NCBI GenBank assembly: GCA_021798485.1
Contig: JAJZGK010000007.1
Location: 1-37,649 of the forward strand
Origin: Pseudomonadota bacterium
GTDB taxonomy: Bacteria; Pseudomonadota; Alphaproteobacteria; Rhodospirillales; Magnetospirillaceae
Direction of reading: 5' to 3'
DNA length: 37,649 nucleotides
This document shows positions 25,259 through 35,100 of the stretch, piece after piece. The position numbers were made by a program, and so were the translations under genes. The notes under the pieces were generated by a model. The model was given only the letters and a program-made list of their open reading frames with translations. It made no database searches and had not been told where the DNA came from. Every line of letters begins with the position of its first letter. Position 1 is the first letter of the stretch.

Positions 25259-26446
25259 CTACCGGCCATCGGCGCGGGCGGCCAGGCAGATGGGGGCGTA
25301 CACCACCAGGAACAGCACGAAGGCCAGGGTCCACAACAGGCCCGATACCATCAGCCCCAGGCGCATATCGATCAGGCAGCCCGCCACCCGGGCCAGCGCC
25401 GCCGCCTGCACCAGGGCATAGGCCGCCACCGTCAGGGCGTGCGGCTTCAAGGGGCGCCCCGCATGCCCCAGGGCGGCGCGGGTCATCACCCCCAGGATCA
25501 TGCTGGCGATGGTGCCCGCCGTCAGGGCGTGCAGGGCGATGGTCATGGGCAGAAGATCGGGCGCGAAATCCGAAACCGCCAGCAGCCCCAGCCCCAGCGG
25601 CAGCCAGGCATAGCCCAGATGCAGGATCCACAGCAGCGGCAGGCGCGCCGTATGGCGTCCGCCCCAGCCGGCCAGCCGCACCGCATGCAGCAGCGCCGCC
25701 ACCGCCAGCACCAGGCCCGCCACCGGCGGCGACAGCGGCACCACCGTCAGCAGGCCGCCGGCCAGCAGCGTCAGCAGCGCCGCCTTGTCGAGGCCGGGAC
25801 GGGGCCTGGCCTCGAACGAAACCCCGATCATATGCAGGCCGTTGCGGGTGAAGCCGGGAATGATGCGCCCGCCGATCACCGCGATCATGAACAGCAGAAT
25901 GAAAATGGCCGCCAGCAGGCCGTTCAGGCCAAAGCCGCCATGCCCGGCCATATCGGCCAGAACCACGGCATCGGCCACGTCCAGCAGGGCCAGCAGCCCC
26001 AGAAACATCATGTTGCGCGGCTTGCCGGCCCGGATCAGCGGCCGCGCCAGGGCCAGCCCCAGGGCCGGCAGGAACAACAGATCGGGCACCGCCGTGACCG
26101 CAACCGGCAGCCCGGCCCAAAAGCCGATGCGCGCCGCCAGCCACAACGCCGCCAGCAGCGCCAGGGGCAGGCCGCGCACCGTGGCCGCCCCGGTCCAGTT
26201 GGGAACCGCCGTCAGCAGAAAGCCCGCCACCGCCGCCGTGGCGAACCCGAACACCATCTCGTGGCCGTGCCATAACAGCGGCGGCACCGTCAGCGCCGCC
26301 CGCCAGCCCAGCACCACCTGCGCCAGCCACAGCGGCACCATCAGCGCCGCCGCCAGCCCGGCCAGCAGGAAAAACGGCCGGAACCCCGCCTGGAGCAGCA
26401 CCGGCCCCCGATCGGAGTATGGATGATTTCCTATTTGAATCAGCAT
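25259..26446 (-). CDS. nnrS: NnrS family haem/copper membrane protein
   Basis: A 395-residue inner-membrane protein with about 12 hydrophobic segments, belonging to the NnrS family, which is induced by NnrR/Nsr-type regulators and protects cells from nitric oxide. The diagnostic early motif L-L-W-H-G-H-E-M-V-F-G-F near residue 58-69 is present, as are F-R-P-F-F near 22, I-G-G-R-I-I-P-x-F-T near 190 and an H-A-L-T-x-G-x-I-A-S-M-I-L-G-V-M-T-R-A near 310. ATG start at 26444-26446. Its upstream region carries a good TTGAT-N4-GTCAA box. This is the only NnrS in the window with the canonical W-H-G-H-E motif; the NnrS-like gene at 13223 is a more distant relative. No NO reductase genes lie in the window. 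Confidence 0.93.
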   Translation of the reverse strand: MLIQIGNHPYSDRGPVLLQAGFRPFFLLAGLAAALMVPLWLAQVVLGWRAALTVPPLLWHGHEMVFGFATAAVAGFLLTAVPNWTGAATVRGLPLALLAALWLAARIGFWAGLPVAVTAVPDLLFLPALGLALARPLIRAGKPRNMMFLGLLALLDVADAVVLADMAGHGGFGLNGLLAAIFILLFMIAVIGGRIIPGFTRNGLHMIGVSFEARPRPGLDKAALLTLLAGGLLTVVPLSPPVAGLVLAVAALLHAVRLAGWGGRHTARLPLLWILHLGYAWLPLGLGLLAVSDFAPDLLPMTIALHALTAGTIASMILGVMTRAALGHAGRPLKPHALTVAAYALVQAAALARVAGCLIDMRLGLMVSGLLWTLAFVLFLVVYAPICLAARADGR

Positions 26447-26520
26447 ATTAGAGACCGCTTATCCTGAAGTGATGACCGCCCCCACCTGGCGTCATTGTGA
26501 AAGTTCGCCAAAGGAAGACC

Positions 26521-26534
26521 TTGATATTGGTCAA
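26521..26534. promoter_or_regulatory. FNR/NnrR-type box upstream of nnrS
   Basis: TTGAT-ATTG-GTCAA, a near-perfect hybrid Fnr/NnrR site. Its centre is about 80 bp from the nnrS start on the minus strand and 131 bp from the tetR start on the plus strand, so nnrS is the probable target. Confidence 0.7.
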
Positions 26535-26658
26535 TCCGCCGTCAGCGGCGACGCATAGAAACAACCTCAAAATTAGATCAAATTGCATTTAATTCTTTGA
26601 CAAATCGAGGACAGACCGCTTAAATTTTTATCACCAGATTAATGTGGAGCGGTAAACC

Positions 26659-27321
26659 GTGGACAAGACAGCGACTCTGCGTAAACGCCTTCCCCGCGAC
26701 GAACGTGAGCGGCTTATTCTGGAGGAGGCTATCCGCTTTTTCGCGGAAGTGGGCTTCGAGGGGCAAACCCGCGCTCTGGCGCAGCGCCTGGGCGTGACCC
26801 AGCCCCTGCTGTACCGCTACTTTCCCGATAAGGACACCCTGATCGAGCGGGTGTACGAAGAGGTGTATCTGAAGCGCTGGAACCCGGAGTGGGAACAGCT
26901 GCTGAAGGACCGCGCCCGCCCGCTGGAAGATCGCCTGAGCGCCTTCTACCGCGATTACTGCGCCGCCATTTTCCGCCCCGAATGGGTGCGCATCTTCATG
27001 TTTGCCGGGCTGAAGCGGGAAGGCATCAACAGCCGGTTCCTGGAGACCGTGCAAAACCACCTGCTGGTGCCGCTGTGCGCCGAGCTGCGCCACAGCCACG
27101 GCCTGCCCGGCCTGGACGAGGTGCCGCTGTCGGACATGGAGCTGAACATGGCCTGGGCCATGCACGGCGCCGTGTTCCATATCGCCATGCGCAAGTGGAT
27201 CTACGATCTGCCCATGCCCGACAATCTGGAGGAGATGACCCTCCTTACCGTGCGCTGCTATCTGAGCGGCTGCGGCGAAACCCTGCGCAGCCTGGTGGGA
27301 AAGCAGCGCGCCGCCGCCTGA
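26659..27321 (+). CDS. TetR family transcriptional regulator
   Basis: A 220-residue one-component regulator. The N-terminal helix-turn-helix (about 15-62) reads R-E-R-L-I-L-E-E-A-I-R-F-F-A-E-V-G-F, then T-R-A-L-A-Q-R-L-G-V-T-Q-P-L-L-Y-R-Y-F-P-D-K-D-T-L, the standard TetR pattern. The remaining helical ligand domain gives no clue to the effector. The start is GTG at 26659 with GGAG at 26646-26649. Divergent from nnrS across a 212-bp AT-richer gap in which the 10-mer AGACCGCTTA occurs twice (26452 and 26613) and could be part of an operator. A strong terminator follows. Confidence 0.92.
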   Translation: MDKTATLRKRLPRDERERLILEEAIRFFAEVGFEGQTRALAQRLGVTQPLLYRYFPDKDTLIERVYEEVYLKRWNPEWEQLLKDRARPLEDRLSAFYRDYCAAIFRPEWVRIFMFAGLKREGINSRFLETVQNHLLVPLCAELRHSHGLPGLDEVPLSDMELNMAWAMHGAVFHIAMRKWIYDLPMPDNLEEMTLLTVRCYLSGCGETLRSLVGKQRAAA

Positions 27322-27339
27322 TCCCCCGCCGCCCCGAAC

Positions 27340-27376
27340 AAAACCCCCTCGCCGTTTCCGGCGGAGGGGGTTTTTT
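27340..27376. terminator. Bidirectional Rho-independent terminator
   Basis: AAAACCCCCTCGCC, a short GTTTCC loop, GGCGGAGGGGGTTTTTT: the strong stem has A and T runs on both sides, so it can end both tetR (plus) and the DUF1543 operon (minus). Confidence 0.92.
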
Positions 27377-27885
27377 CATGCCCCGATGGGACGATAGCCC
27401 CGCCAGGCGGGCGGCAGGGCCGGCGGCCGCGGCGCCGGGGTCAGATGCAGATGCCAGCCCGGCACCGCCTGCAGCAGCACCTCGGCCACGGCGCGCACGG
27501 CATCGGCATGCTGCTGTTCGGCCCCGGCCAGCAGGCTTTGCTTGGCGCGGCGCTTGGCCTCCTCGGCCGAGGCGGCCACGAACAGGCCATCGGCATGCAG
27601 TTCGCCGTCCGTGCCCTCGGCATAGGCGCCCATATGCACGAAATAAAGCCCCAGCGGCGCGGCGGCCGCTGCGGGCCGCAGGGTAACGGCGTGGCCATCG
27701 GCCCACACCACGGGGCGATAGCCGTCGAGATGCAGGCTTTTAGCATCGCCGAACCAGCGCCGCCGCAACAGCGGCACCGCCTCGTCCACATCCGCCGCCG
27801 CCACGAACTGCACATCGTGCAGCTCCAGATTGGCGCCCTGGGCCGAACCGCCGAGAGACACCATGAAGAGATGCGGCGTTTCCAT
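27376..27885 (-). CDS. DUF1543 protein
   Basis: A 169-residue soluble protein of the DUF1543 family. Family features are M-V-S-L-G-G near residue 8, E-x-H-D-V-Q-F-V near 21-28, H-L-D-G-Y near 50, and Y-F-V-H-M-G-A-Y near 82. Members are uncharacterised. The ATG at 27883-27885 is preceded by AGGAGGGG and lies two bases after the stop of the glucanase gene, so the two are translationally close and in one operon. The stop codon touches the terminator at 27340-27376. Confidence 0.83.
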   Translation of the reverse strand: METPHLFMVSLGGSAQGANLELHDVQFVAAADVDEAVPLLRRRWFGDAKSLHLDGYRPVVWADGHAVTLRPAAAAAPLGLYFVHMGAYAEGTDGELHADGLFVAASAEEAKRRAKQSLLAGAEQQHADAVRAVAEVLLQAVPGWHLHLTPAPRPPALPPAWRGYRPIGA

Positions 27886-27887
27886 GC

Positions 27888-29648
27888 CTACCCCTCCTGG
27901 CGGCGGGCCAGGAAGGGCACCGCCATCACCAGCTGCATCACCGCCCACAGCACCATTTCGCGGTTATCGATCATGCCCCGCAGCACCAGGGGAATGCGGG
28001 CGCCAAGGGCCGGATGGTTCTTGGCGAAATCCTCGCCCATGGCCAGGGCCAGGCCTTCACTGCCCACCGACATCAGGGCGCCCAGCACCAGCCCCCAGGC
28101 CAGCAGCCGCAGCAGCGCGGCGCGGCGGCGGGTGGGCACCGGGATTGGGCTGAACAGGCCATCGAAGGCCAGGGCGGCGCCCAGACCGCCGCCCTGGCGC
28201 CGGGCCTGGACGGCGCGGATCAGCAGCAGCAGCAGGGTGGCCAGGCAGGGGGCGGAAAAATCGATATCGGGAATATCGCGGTAGCGGCCATCCACCAGCA
28301 GCAGCAGGCTCCACACCACGCCATAAAGGCCGGAGACGATCATCAGGCTTTCGGCGTTGCCCAGCACCCCGCCCCGGCCGACCCGGCGGCCGAAGGCGGC
28401 GGGCGGCGGGGCGCCACCACTCACGGCCTGATGGCCGTCTTGCAGGAAGGCCTGGGCCCGGCGCAGGGCGATCCACGATGCCCCCAGCCCCAAGGCGGCG
28501 CGCAGCGGCGCCCACAGATCCTGCCACCAGCGGAAGCTGACCGCCTCGGCATGGAAGGCGGTGGTCACGGTGGCCCAGGCCAGGATCTGCGCCATCAGGG
28601 CGAAGGCCAGGCGGGCGGGAAAGCCCTGGATCTTGCGCCCCCAGGCCAGGGTGGCGGCCAGCCCCAGCAGCAGGGCCAGGGCGGCGCGGCTTTTCCAGTC
28701 GCGCACCTGCTCCACCGGCCCCGACATGGCGAATTTGGGGCGGCGATCAATGTCGAGAATGCCCCAGGCGGCGCCCACGGTGTTTTCCAGGGCCGATTTC
28801 CACGGCTGATCGAAGGCTTCGACGATGTTGTAATCGAAGTGGTATTTGGCGGCCACATTGGCCATTTTGCGCACGAAGCGGGCCTCGTTCACCACATCCA
28901 CCACCGCCGGGCCGCGATCACGCCCCAGCGACGGCCAGCCCGCCTCGCCGATCAGGATCGGCTTGCCGGGAAAGGCGGCGCGCATCTTATCGACGATTTT
29001 CACGATGTAGTCGTCCACATGGTCGATGGACACCGGCTCGTCCTCCCAGAACGGCAGGATGTGGATGGTGATGAAATCCACTTCCTTGGCCACCTGGGGA
29101 TATTTCAGATAAAAGGCCCAGACATCGGCATAAGACACCGGCTGCTTCACCGCCGCCTTGACCTGGCGGATATAGGCGATGAGCTGATCGGGGGTCAGAT
29201 CGCGGCGCAGCAGCACCTCGTTGCCGACGATCACCCGCTCGATCTCCTTGGGGTGGGCGTTGGCGGCCTTGATCAGGGCGGCGATTTCCTGATGATTGCG
29301 CAGGCGGCCCTTGGCCTCGGTCTCGTTGGTCAGCCAGGCCCCGAAGGTCACCTTCAGGCCCAGCTTGGCCGCCAGTTCCGGCACCACCTCCATGCCTTCC
29401 TCGGAGGTGTAGGTGCGCACGCCGCGCGCCAGCCCCACCAGGGATTTCAGATCCTCGCCGATCTGGGCCGGCGTGGGATAAACCTTGGTCAGCGGGCTTT
29501 GTCCGCGCCGGAACGGCGCGAAGGACACGCTTTGCACCGGCCCCGACCAGGAGTCGGCCACCGGTACCGGACGATCGCACCCCACCCACAGCGCGGCCGC
29601 CAACCCCGCGGCCAGCGCGGCCGCCACCAATAGCGAAAGAAAACGCAT
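27888..29648 (-). CDS. GH17-type membrane beta-glucanase/transglycosylase
   Basis: A 586-residue membrane protein. After an N-terminal signal/anchor helix (about 4-22) comes a glycoside hydrolase family 17 domain (about 40-335) with the acid/base Glu144 in I-V-G-N-E-V and the nucleophile Glu235 in I-G-E-A-G-W-P-S. The C-terminal third (about 340-586) carries about seven hydrophobic segments. GH17 enzymes cleave or rearrange beta-1,3-glucans; bacterial membrane forms (NdvC-like) take part in cyclic or periplasmic beta-glucan synthesis, which is the probable setting here. Start chosen at ATG 29646-29648 (tandem ATG at 29649-29651 is possible). Diverges from parE. Confidence 0.87.
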   Translation of the reverse strand: MRFLSLLVAAALAAGLAAALWVGCDRPVPVADSWSGPVQSVSFAPFRRGQSPLTKVYPTPAQIGEDLKSLVGLARGVRTYTSEEGMEVVPELAAKLGLKVTFGAWLTNETEAKGRLRNHQEIAALIKAANAHPKEIERVIVGNEVLLRRDLTPDQLIAYIRQVKAAVKQPVSYADVWAFYLKYPQVAKEVDFITIHILPFWEDEPVSIDHVDDYIVKIVDKMRAAFPGKPILIGEAGWPSLGRDRGPAVVDVVNEARFVRKMANVAAKYHFDYNIVEAFDQPWKSALENTVGAAWGILDIDRRPKFAMSGPVEQVRDWKSRAALALLLGLAATLAWGRKIQGFPARLAFALMAQILAWATVTTAFHAEAVSFRWWQDLWAPLRAALGLGASWIALRRAQAFLQDGHQAVSGGAPPPAAFGRRVGRGGVLGNAESLMIVSGLYGVVWSLLLLVDGRYRDIPDIDFSAPCLATLLLLLIRAVQARRQGGGLGAALAFDGLFSPIPVPTRRRAALLRLLAWGLVLGALMSVGSEGLALAMGEDFAKNHPALGARIPLVLRGMIDNREMVLWAVMQLVMAVPFLARRQEG

Positions 29649-29801
29649 CATTCCCCACCCATGACCGGCCTTGCGGCCCGGTTGCAAAAGCCATGAACGG
29701 CGGACCTTAGACGTTCCGGCGCGGTCAGGCAATAGATCGCTCAACATGTGGTATGCAGGGGGGGTTGCCGCCCCCTGCCCGCCCCCCTATAATGCCGCCC
29801 C

Positions 29802-31808
29802 ATGTCTGATCTCTTCCAACAAACCGCCCCCAAAAGCACCGAATATTCCGCCAAGGATATCGAGGTTCTGGAGGGTTTGGAGCCCGTGCGCCGCCGCCCC
29901 GGCATGTATATCGGCGGCACCGACGACAAAGCCCTGCATCATCTGGTGGCGGAAGTGCTGGACAACGCCATGGACGAGGCGGTGGCCGGGCATGCCAGCT
30001 GGATCGAGCTGGAGCTGAAGGCCGACGGCACCGCCCTGGTGCGCGACAACGGCCGCGGCATTCCGGTGGACCCCCACCCCAAATACCCCGACAAATCGGC
30101 GCTGGAGGTGATCCTCACCACCCTGCATTCCGGCGGCAAGTTCGGCGGCGACGCCTATAAGGTGTCGGGCGGCCTGCACGGCGTCGGCGTTTCCGTGGTC
30201 AACGCCCTCTCCGACAGCCTGGTGGTGGAGGTGGCGCGCGACCGCCAGTTATGGACGCAAAGCTATTCGCGCGGCGCGCCCTTAGGCCCCCTCACCCTGG
30301 TCGGCCCCACCCAGAACCGGCGCGGCACCACCGTGCTGTTCCACCCCGATGCCCAGATCTTCGGCGAACAGGCGAAACTGCGCCCCGGCCCGCTTTACCG
30401 CATGGCCCGCGCCAAGGCCTATCTCTATCGCGGCGTGGAAATCCGCTGGTCGTGCGATCCCGCCCTGTTGAAGGACGGCGAGGCCACCCCGGCCAAGGAG
30501 GTGCTGAAGTTCCCCAACGGCCTGCGGGATTTTCTCGATTCGGTGCTGGACTCGCGCCCGCTGCATGGCGGCCAGATCTTTTCCGGCAGCGCCCCCCTGA
30601 CCGACGATATGGGGCAGGTGGAATGGGCGCTGGCCTGGCCCGAGGACGAGGACGGCTTCTGCAATTCCTACTGCAACACCGTGCCCACCCCCGATGGCGG
30701 CACCCACGAGGCGGGCTTGCGCAACGCCCTGACCCGTGGCCTGAAGCAGTATGGCGACATGCTGAACAACCGCCGCGCCGGGCAGATCACCGCCGACGAC
30801 GTCATGGGCGGGGCGGCCATCGTGGTGTCGCTGTTCATCCGCGAGCCGCAGTTCCAGGGCCAGACCAAGGAAAAGCTGGCCTCGCCGGAAGCCACCCGGC
30901 TGGTGGAAAACGCCCTGAAAGACCATTTCGACCATTGGCTGTCGGCCGATCCCGCCGCCGCCAAGGCGCTGCTGGAGCGCATCGTCGAACGGGCCGAGGA
31001 CCGGGCGCGCAAGAAGCAGGCCAAGGAACTCTCGCGCAAGACCGCCACCAAGAAACTGCGCCTGCCCGGCAAACTCACCGACTGCACCCGCTCGCAGGCC
31101 GAAGGCTCGGAACTGTTCCTGGTGGAGGGCGATTCCGCCGGCGGCTCGGCCAAACAGGGCCGTTCGCGCGAAACCCAGGCGGTGCTGCCCTTGCGCGGCA
31201 AGATCCTCAACGTGGCCTCGGCCACCCTCGACAAAATGCGCGCCAACCAGGAAATCCGCGATCTGATCGAAGCCCTGGGCTGCGGCATCCGCGACAATTA
31301 CGACGACGACAAACTGCGCTACGAAAAAGTCATCATCATGACCGACGCCGACGTCGACGGCGCCCATATTGCCTCGCTGCTGATGACCTTCTTCTTCCAG
31401 GAAATGCCCGGCCTCATCGAAAACGGCCACCTGTTCCTGGCCTGCCCGCCGCTCTACCGCATCAGCGCCGGGCAAACCGTGGTCTATGGCCGCGACGACG
31501 CCCATAAGGAAACCCTGATGCGCACCACCTTCGCCAACAAGAAGGTGGAGATCAGCCGCTTCAAAGGCCTGGGCGAAATGCCGCCGCAGCAGTTGAAGGA
31601 AACCACCATGGACCCCAAAACCCGCACCCTGCTGAAGGTGATGGTGCCCCTGGTCAAACCCCACCATTCGGAAGACGAACAGGCCGAGGCCCGCGAACAA
31701 ATCCGCCTGACCAACGAACGGGTGGACCAACTGATGGGAAAACGCCCGGAATTGCGCTTCCAATTCATCCAGGAACGCGCCAAATTCGCCCGCGATCTCG
31801 ACGTTTAA
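29802..31808 (+). CDS. parE: DNA topoisomerase IV subunit B
   Basis: A 668-residue ATPase subunit of topoisomerase IV, which decatenates daughter chromosomes together with ParC. The GHKL ATPase has V-L-D-N-A-M-D-E-A near residue 53, D-N-G-R-G-I-P near 81 and a G-G-L-H-G-V-G lid near 123. The transducer domain follows, then the TOPRIM domain with E-G-D-S-A-G-G near 441 and D-A-D-V-D-G-A-H near 522. The length and the L-R-G-K-I-L-N-V stretch fit ParE rather than the longer GyrB. The ATG at 29802 has no strong purine-rich site ahead of it. It is single; parC is not nearby. Beyond its stop lie two hairpins and then the CRISPR tracrRNA on the other strand. Confidence 0.95.
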   Translation: MSDLFQQTAPKSTEYSAKDIEVLEGLEPVRRRPGMYIGGTDDKALHHLVAEVLDNAMDEAVAGHASWIELELKADGTALVRDNGRGIPVDPHPKYPDKSALEVILTTLHSGGKFGGDAYKVSGGLHGVGVSVVNALSDSLVVEVARDRQLWTQSYSRGAPLGPLTLVGPTQNRRGTTVLFHPDAQIFGEQAKLRPGPLYRMARAKAYLYRGVEIRWSCDPALLKDGEATPAKEVLKFPNGLRDFLDSVLDSRPLHGGQIFSGSAPLTDDMGQVEWALAWPEDEDGFCNSYCNTVPTPDGGTHEAGLRNALTRGLKQYGDMLNNRRAGQITADDVMGGAAIVVSLFIREPQFQGQTKEKLASPEATRLVENALKDHFDHWLSADPAAAKALLERIVERAEDRARKKQAKELSRKTATKKLRLPGKLTDCTRSQAEGSELFLVEGDSAGGSAKQGRSRETQAVLPLRGKILNVASATLDKMRANQEIRDLIEALGCGIRDNYDDDKLRYEKVIIMTDADVDGAHIASLLMTFFFQEMPGLIENGHLFLACPPLYRISAGQTVVYGRDDAHKETLMRTTFANKKVEISRFKGLGEMPPQQLKETTMDPKTRTLLKVMVPLVKPHHSEDEQAEAREQIRLTNERVDQLMGKRPELRFQFIQERAKFARDLDV

Positions 31809-31873
31809 CCCCCTGCCCAAAAAGCCCTCGTCCCACCGGGGAGAGGGTTGGGTGAGGGGAGCGATCGGAAGAC

Positions 31874-31922
31874 GGGGAGCCTTGCTCCCCGCGCCCCTGG
31901 CGCGAGAGGCCGGGCCTCTCGC
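31874..31922. repeat. Two adjacent perfect hairpins behind parE
   Basis: GGGGAGC-CTT-GCTCCCC at 31874-31890 and GCGAGAGGCC-G-GGCCTCTCGC at 31902-31922. Neither is followed by a T-run on the plus strand. They may stabilise or help terminate the parE transcript, and they also separate it from the opposing tracrRNA terminator. Confidence 0.7.
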
Positions 31923-31941
31923 ACTCTCCCTTCGCAAACAT

Positions 31942-32040
31942 AAAAAAGGCGGCGCCGGAGCGCCGCCCTTATCTGGTGCAGACGAGCTGCTTGTTAACAG
32001 CCAGACCGCATTCTCTGTAAAGTCACATTAATCGCAACAA
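31942..32040 (-). ncRNA. Candidate tracrRNA of the type II-C CRISPR system
   Basis: On the minus strand an anti-repeat (32029 down to 31993) is complementary to the crRNA-sense repeat. Fourteen bases (32004-32017) are exact, flanked by G-U and single mismatches over nearly the full 36 nt. Directly after it come a 4-bp hairpin GCAG-ACGAG-CTGC (plus-strand reading, 31978-31990) and a GC-rich hairpin of 8 bp around CGGA (31948-31967) followed by six T on the minus strand (31942-31947). This order, anti-repeat then short stem then terminator stem, is that of II-C tracrRNAs. The 5' end is estimated; a -35-like TTGTCA lies on the minus strand at 32077-32082. It is transcribed away from cas9. Confidence 0.85.
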
Positions 32041-32076
32041 CCAAGGATCGCAAGAAAAAATAAGCCACAACTTCCA

Positions 32077-32082
32077 TTGACA
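32077..32082 (+). promoter_or_regulatory. Possible -35 element for cas9
   Basis: TTGACA, 54 bp before the cas9 start, in an AT-richer stretch. No convincing -10 lies 17 bp downstream (AAAATC is weak). The same bases read TTGTCA on the other strand, where they could serve the tracrRNA. Confidence 0.3.
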
Positions 32083-32135
32083 ACATCCTGCAATAGAGAA
32101 AAATCGCAGGGTCACACACGTGGAAGGGTTATCTT

Positions 32136-35100
32136 ATGGCTTGGCGATTGGGGTGCGATCTGGGAACCAACTCCCTGGGCTGGTGCGCGTTGCGGCTGGA
32201 AAACGGCAAGCCCGTGGGCATTCTGGCCATGGGCTCGCGTATTTTTAATGATGGACGCGATCCGAAATCGAAAGACTCCCTGGCGGTGGACCGCCGGACG
32301 GCGCGCTCCATGCGGCGGCGGCGTGATCGTTTCGTGCAACGTCAGGAAGCCCTGCTGAAGCACCTGGCCCAGGATGGCCTGTTTCCCGCCACGCCGGAAG
32401 AAGCCCAGGCGCTGCAAAGCCTTGATCCCTACCTGCTGCGCGCCACGGCATTGGACGTGAAAATCCCGCCACACCATCTGGGCCGGGCTTTTTTCCATCT
32501 GAATCAGAGGCGGGGGTTTAAATCCAACCGCAAGACCGACCGCCGCGCCGGTGACGATACCGGCAAGATCGCCATCGGGGTGGACCGCCTGCGCGACGCC
32601 ATTGGCGCCAGCGGCGCCCGCACCTATGGCGAATTCCTGCATCTGCGCCGCAGCGCGGCCCGCGACGCCAACACCATTCCCAGCGTGCGCGCCCGCCTGC
32701 GCCCGGAAAGCGGCGAAAACGCCAAAGGCGACGGCTACGACTTTTATCCTGGCCGCGCCCTGATCGAAGAGGAATTTGAAGCCCTGTGGCAGGCCCAGCG
32801 CCCCCATTATCCCGAAATCCTGACCCCAGAGGTGCACAACCGCCTGTACGAGATCATCTTCAATCAGCGCAAGCTGAAGGCGCCCCGCATCGGCACCTGC
32901 ACCCTGGTGGCCGGCGAACAGCGGCTGGCCAAGGCGCACCCGCTGTTTCAGCGCCGCCGCCTGCTGGAAGAGGTGAACGCCCTGCTGATCGCCCCGCCGG
33001 GAGAGGAGCCGAAACGCCTGACCCTGGAGCAGCGCAATCTGCTGCTGCTGAAATTGCAGGACAAACGCAAGGTTGGCTTCGCCAGCCTGCGTAAAGCCTT
33101 GCGCCTGCCCGAAGAAACCCGTTTCAACAAGGAACGGGACCATCGCGCCGACATGCCGGGCGACGAGGTGACGGCGGAACTGGGAGGAAAAACCCGCTTC
33201 GGCAACCTTTGGCGGCATTTTTCCTGGGAACGCCAATGGGAGATCGTGCAAAAGCTGAAGGAAGAGGAAGATCCTGCCACCCTGCGCCACTGGCTGGAGG
33301 AACAGTTCCCCGATCTGAGTGACGATCAGAAAACCGCTATCGCCGCCGCCCGCCTGCCGGAAGGTTATGGGCGCTTTGGTCTGACCGCCACCCTCAAACT
33401 GATCGAAGCCTTGCAAAGCGGCGTGCGTGTTTACAGCGAGGCTGTGGCCGCCGCCGGATTGGGGCATCACAGCGATCGCCGTACCGGCGAGATTTTCACC
33501 GATAAAAAGGGCCGCATCGCCCTGCCCTATTATGGCGTGGCGCTGGAACAGCACATCATGCCCGGCACCGCCAATCCCGATGACCCCGAAGAACTGGCCA
33601 TCGGCCGTCTGACCAATCCCACGGTGCATATCGGCCTCAATCAGCTGCGCCGGGTGGTCAACAGCCTGATCCGCGCGCACGGTTTGCCGGAGGAAATCTG
33701 CATCGAGCTGGCCCGCGACCTGAAATTCACCGAGGAACGCAAAAAGGAACTGACGGCCCAGAATGCCAAAAATCAGCAAGAAGCCATCCGGCGCGGCGAG
33801 AAACTACGGGAAATAGGGCAGGCCGATACCGGTGCCAACCGCGCCCTGCTGCGGCTGTGGGAAGAACTGAACCCCAACGTTCTGGATCGCCGCTGCATCT
33901 ATACCGGGTGGCAGATCAGTATCGACATGCTGTTCAACGGCAGCGTCGAGGTGGATCACATCCTGCCGTTCGCCGCCACCCTGGATGATTCCAACGACAA
34001 CAAGATCCTTTGCCTGCGCGAGGCCAACCGCTTCAAACGCAAACGCTCTCCCTACGAGGCCTGGGGCAGCACGCCGGAATGGGAGGGGATTGCGCAACGG
34101 GCGGCGCATCTGCCGCGGGGCAAACAGTGGCGTTTCCAGCCCAATGCCTTGCAACAGTTCGAGGAAAGCGGCGGCTTTCAAGCCCGCCAACTGGTGGATA
34201 CGCAATATCTCTCGAAACTGGCGCATGAATATTTGCAGGTATTGTATCCGGAGAAAGGCGTGGGCAGCCGGCATGTGCGGGTTTCCCCCGGACGGCTGAC
34301 CGAACTGGTGCGCCGCAAGCTGGGGCTGAACACCCTGTTGCCCGATCATAATTTTGCCGGCGGCGCCGATCATCCCAAGAACCGCCTGGATCATCGCCAC
34401 CATGCCATCGATGCCGCCGTGGTGGCCGTTATCGATACCGCCCTGTTGAACGAAATGTCGCGCGCCTCGGCCCAGGATGGTACGGAAGGGCGCGAACGGG
34501 TGATCGTACCCGACCCCTGGCCCACGTTCCGCGATGATCTGCGCCAGGCGGTGGAAAAAATCATCGTCAGCCACCGCCCCGATCATGGCAGCACTGGCAA
34601 AAGCGGATTGAAACCGGGGCAGGATCAGACGGCTGGTAAACTGCACAACGATACCGCCTACGGCCTGACCGGACAGAAGGATGCCAAGGGCAAGGAACAG
34701 GTGGTGCATCGCGTGCCCCTGACCAGCCTGGAGGCGAAGGATTTTCCGCAAGTCCGCGATGAAAAACTGCGCCAGGCCCTGGAAAGCTTCACCAGGGGCC
34801 TGACCGATAAAAAAGCGTTTGAAGCCCGCCTGCGTGATTTTTCACGGCTGGGCCCCCTGCCCTATCGCGGCATCCGCCGTGTACGCCTTTTGGAAACCCT
34901 GACGGTGATCCCGGTTCGCGATGCGCAAGGCCGGGCCTACAAGGGCTATAAGGGGGATTCCAACAACCGCTACGAGGTTTGGGAATTGCCCAATGGCAAA
35001 TGGGTTTCAGAGGTGGTTTCCATGTTCCAGGCCCACCAGCAGGATTACCAATCCCCCATCCGTGCCGCCCGCCCCACCGCGCGCAAAATCCTGCGCCTGC

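Noticed and set aside
30282-31937. 551-codon minus-strand open frame under parE
   Set aside because: Antisense shadow; the plus-strand ParE motifs account for this DNA.
32112-33779. 555-codon minus-strand open frame under cas9
   Set aside because: Antisense shadow; cas9 catalytic motifs are on the plus strand, and a frame here would collide with the tracrRNA promoter region.
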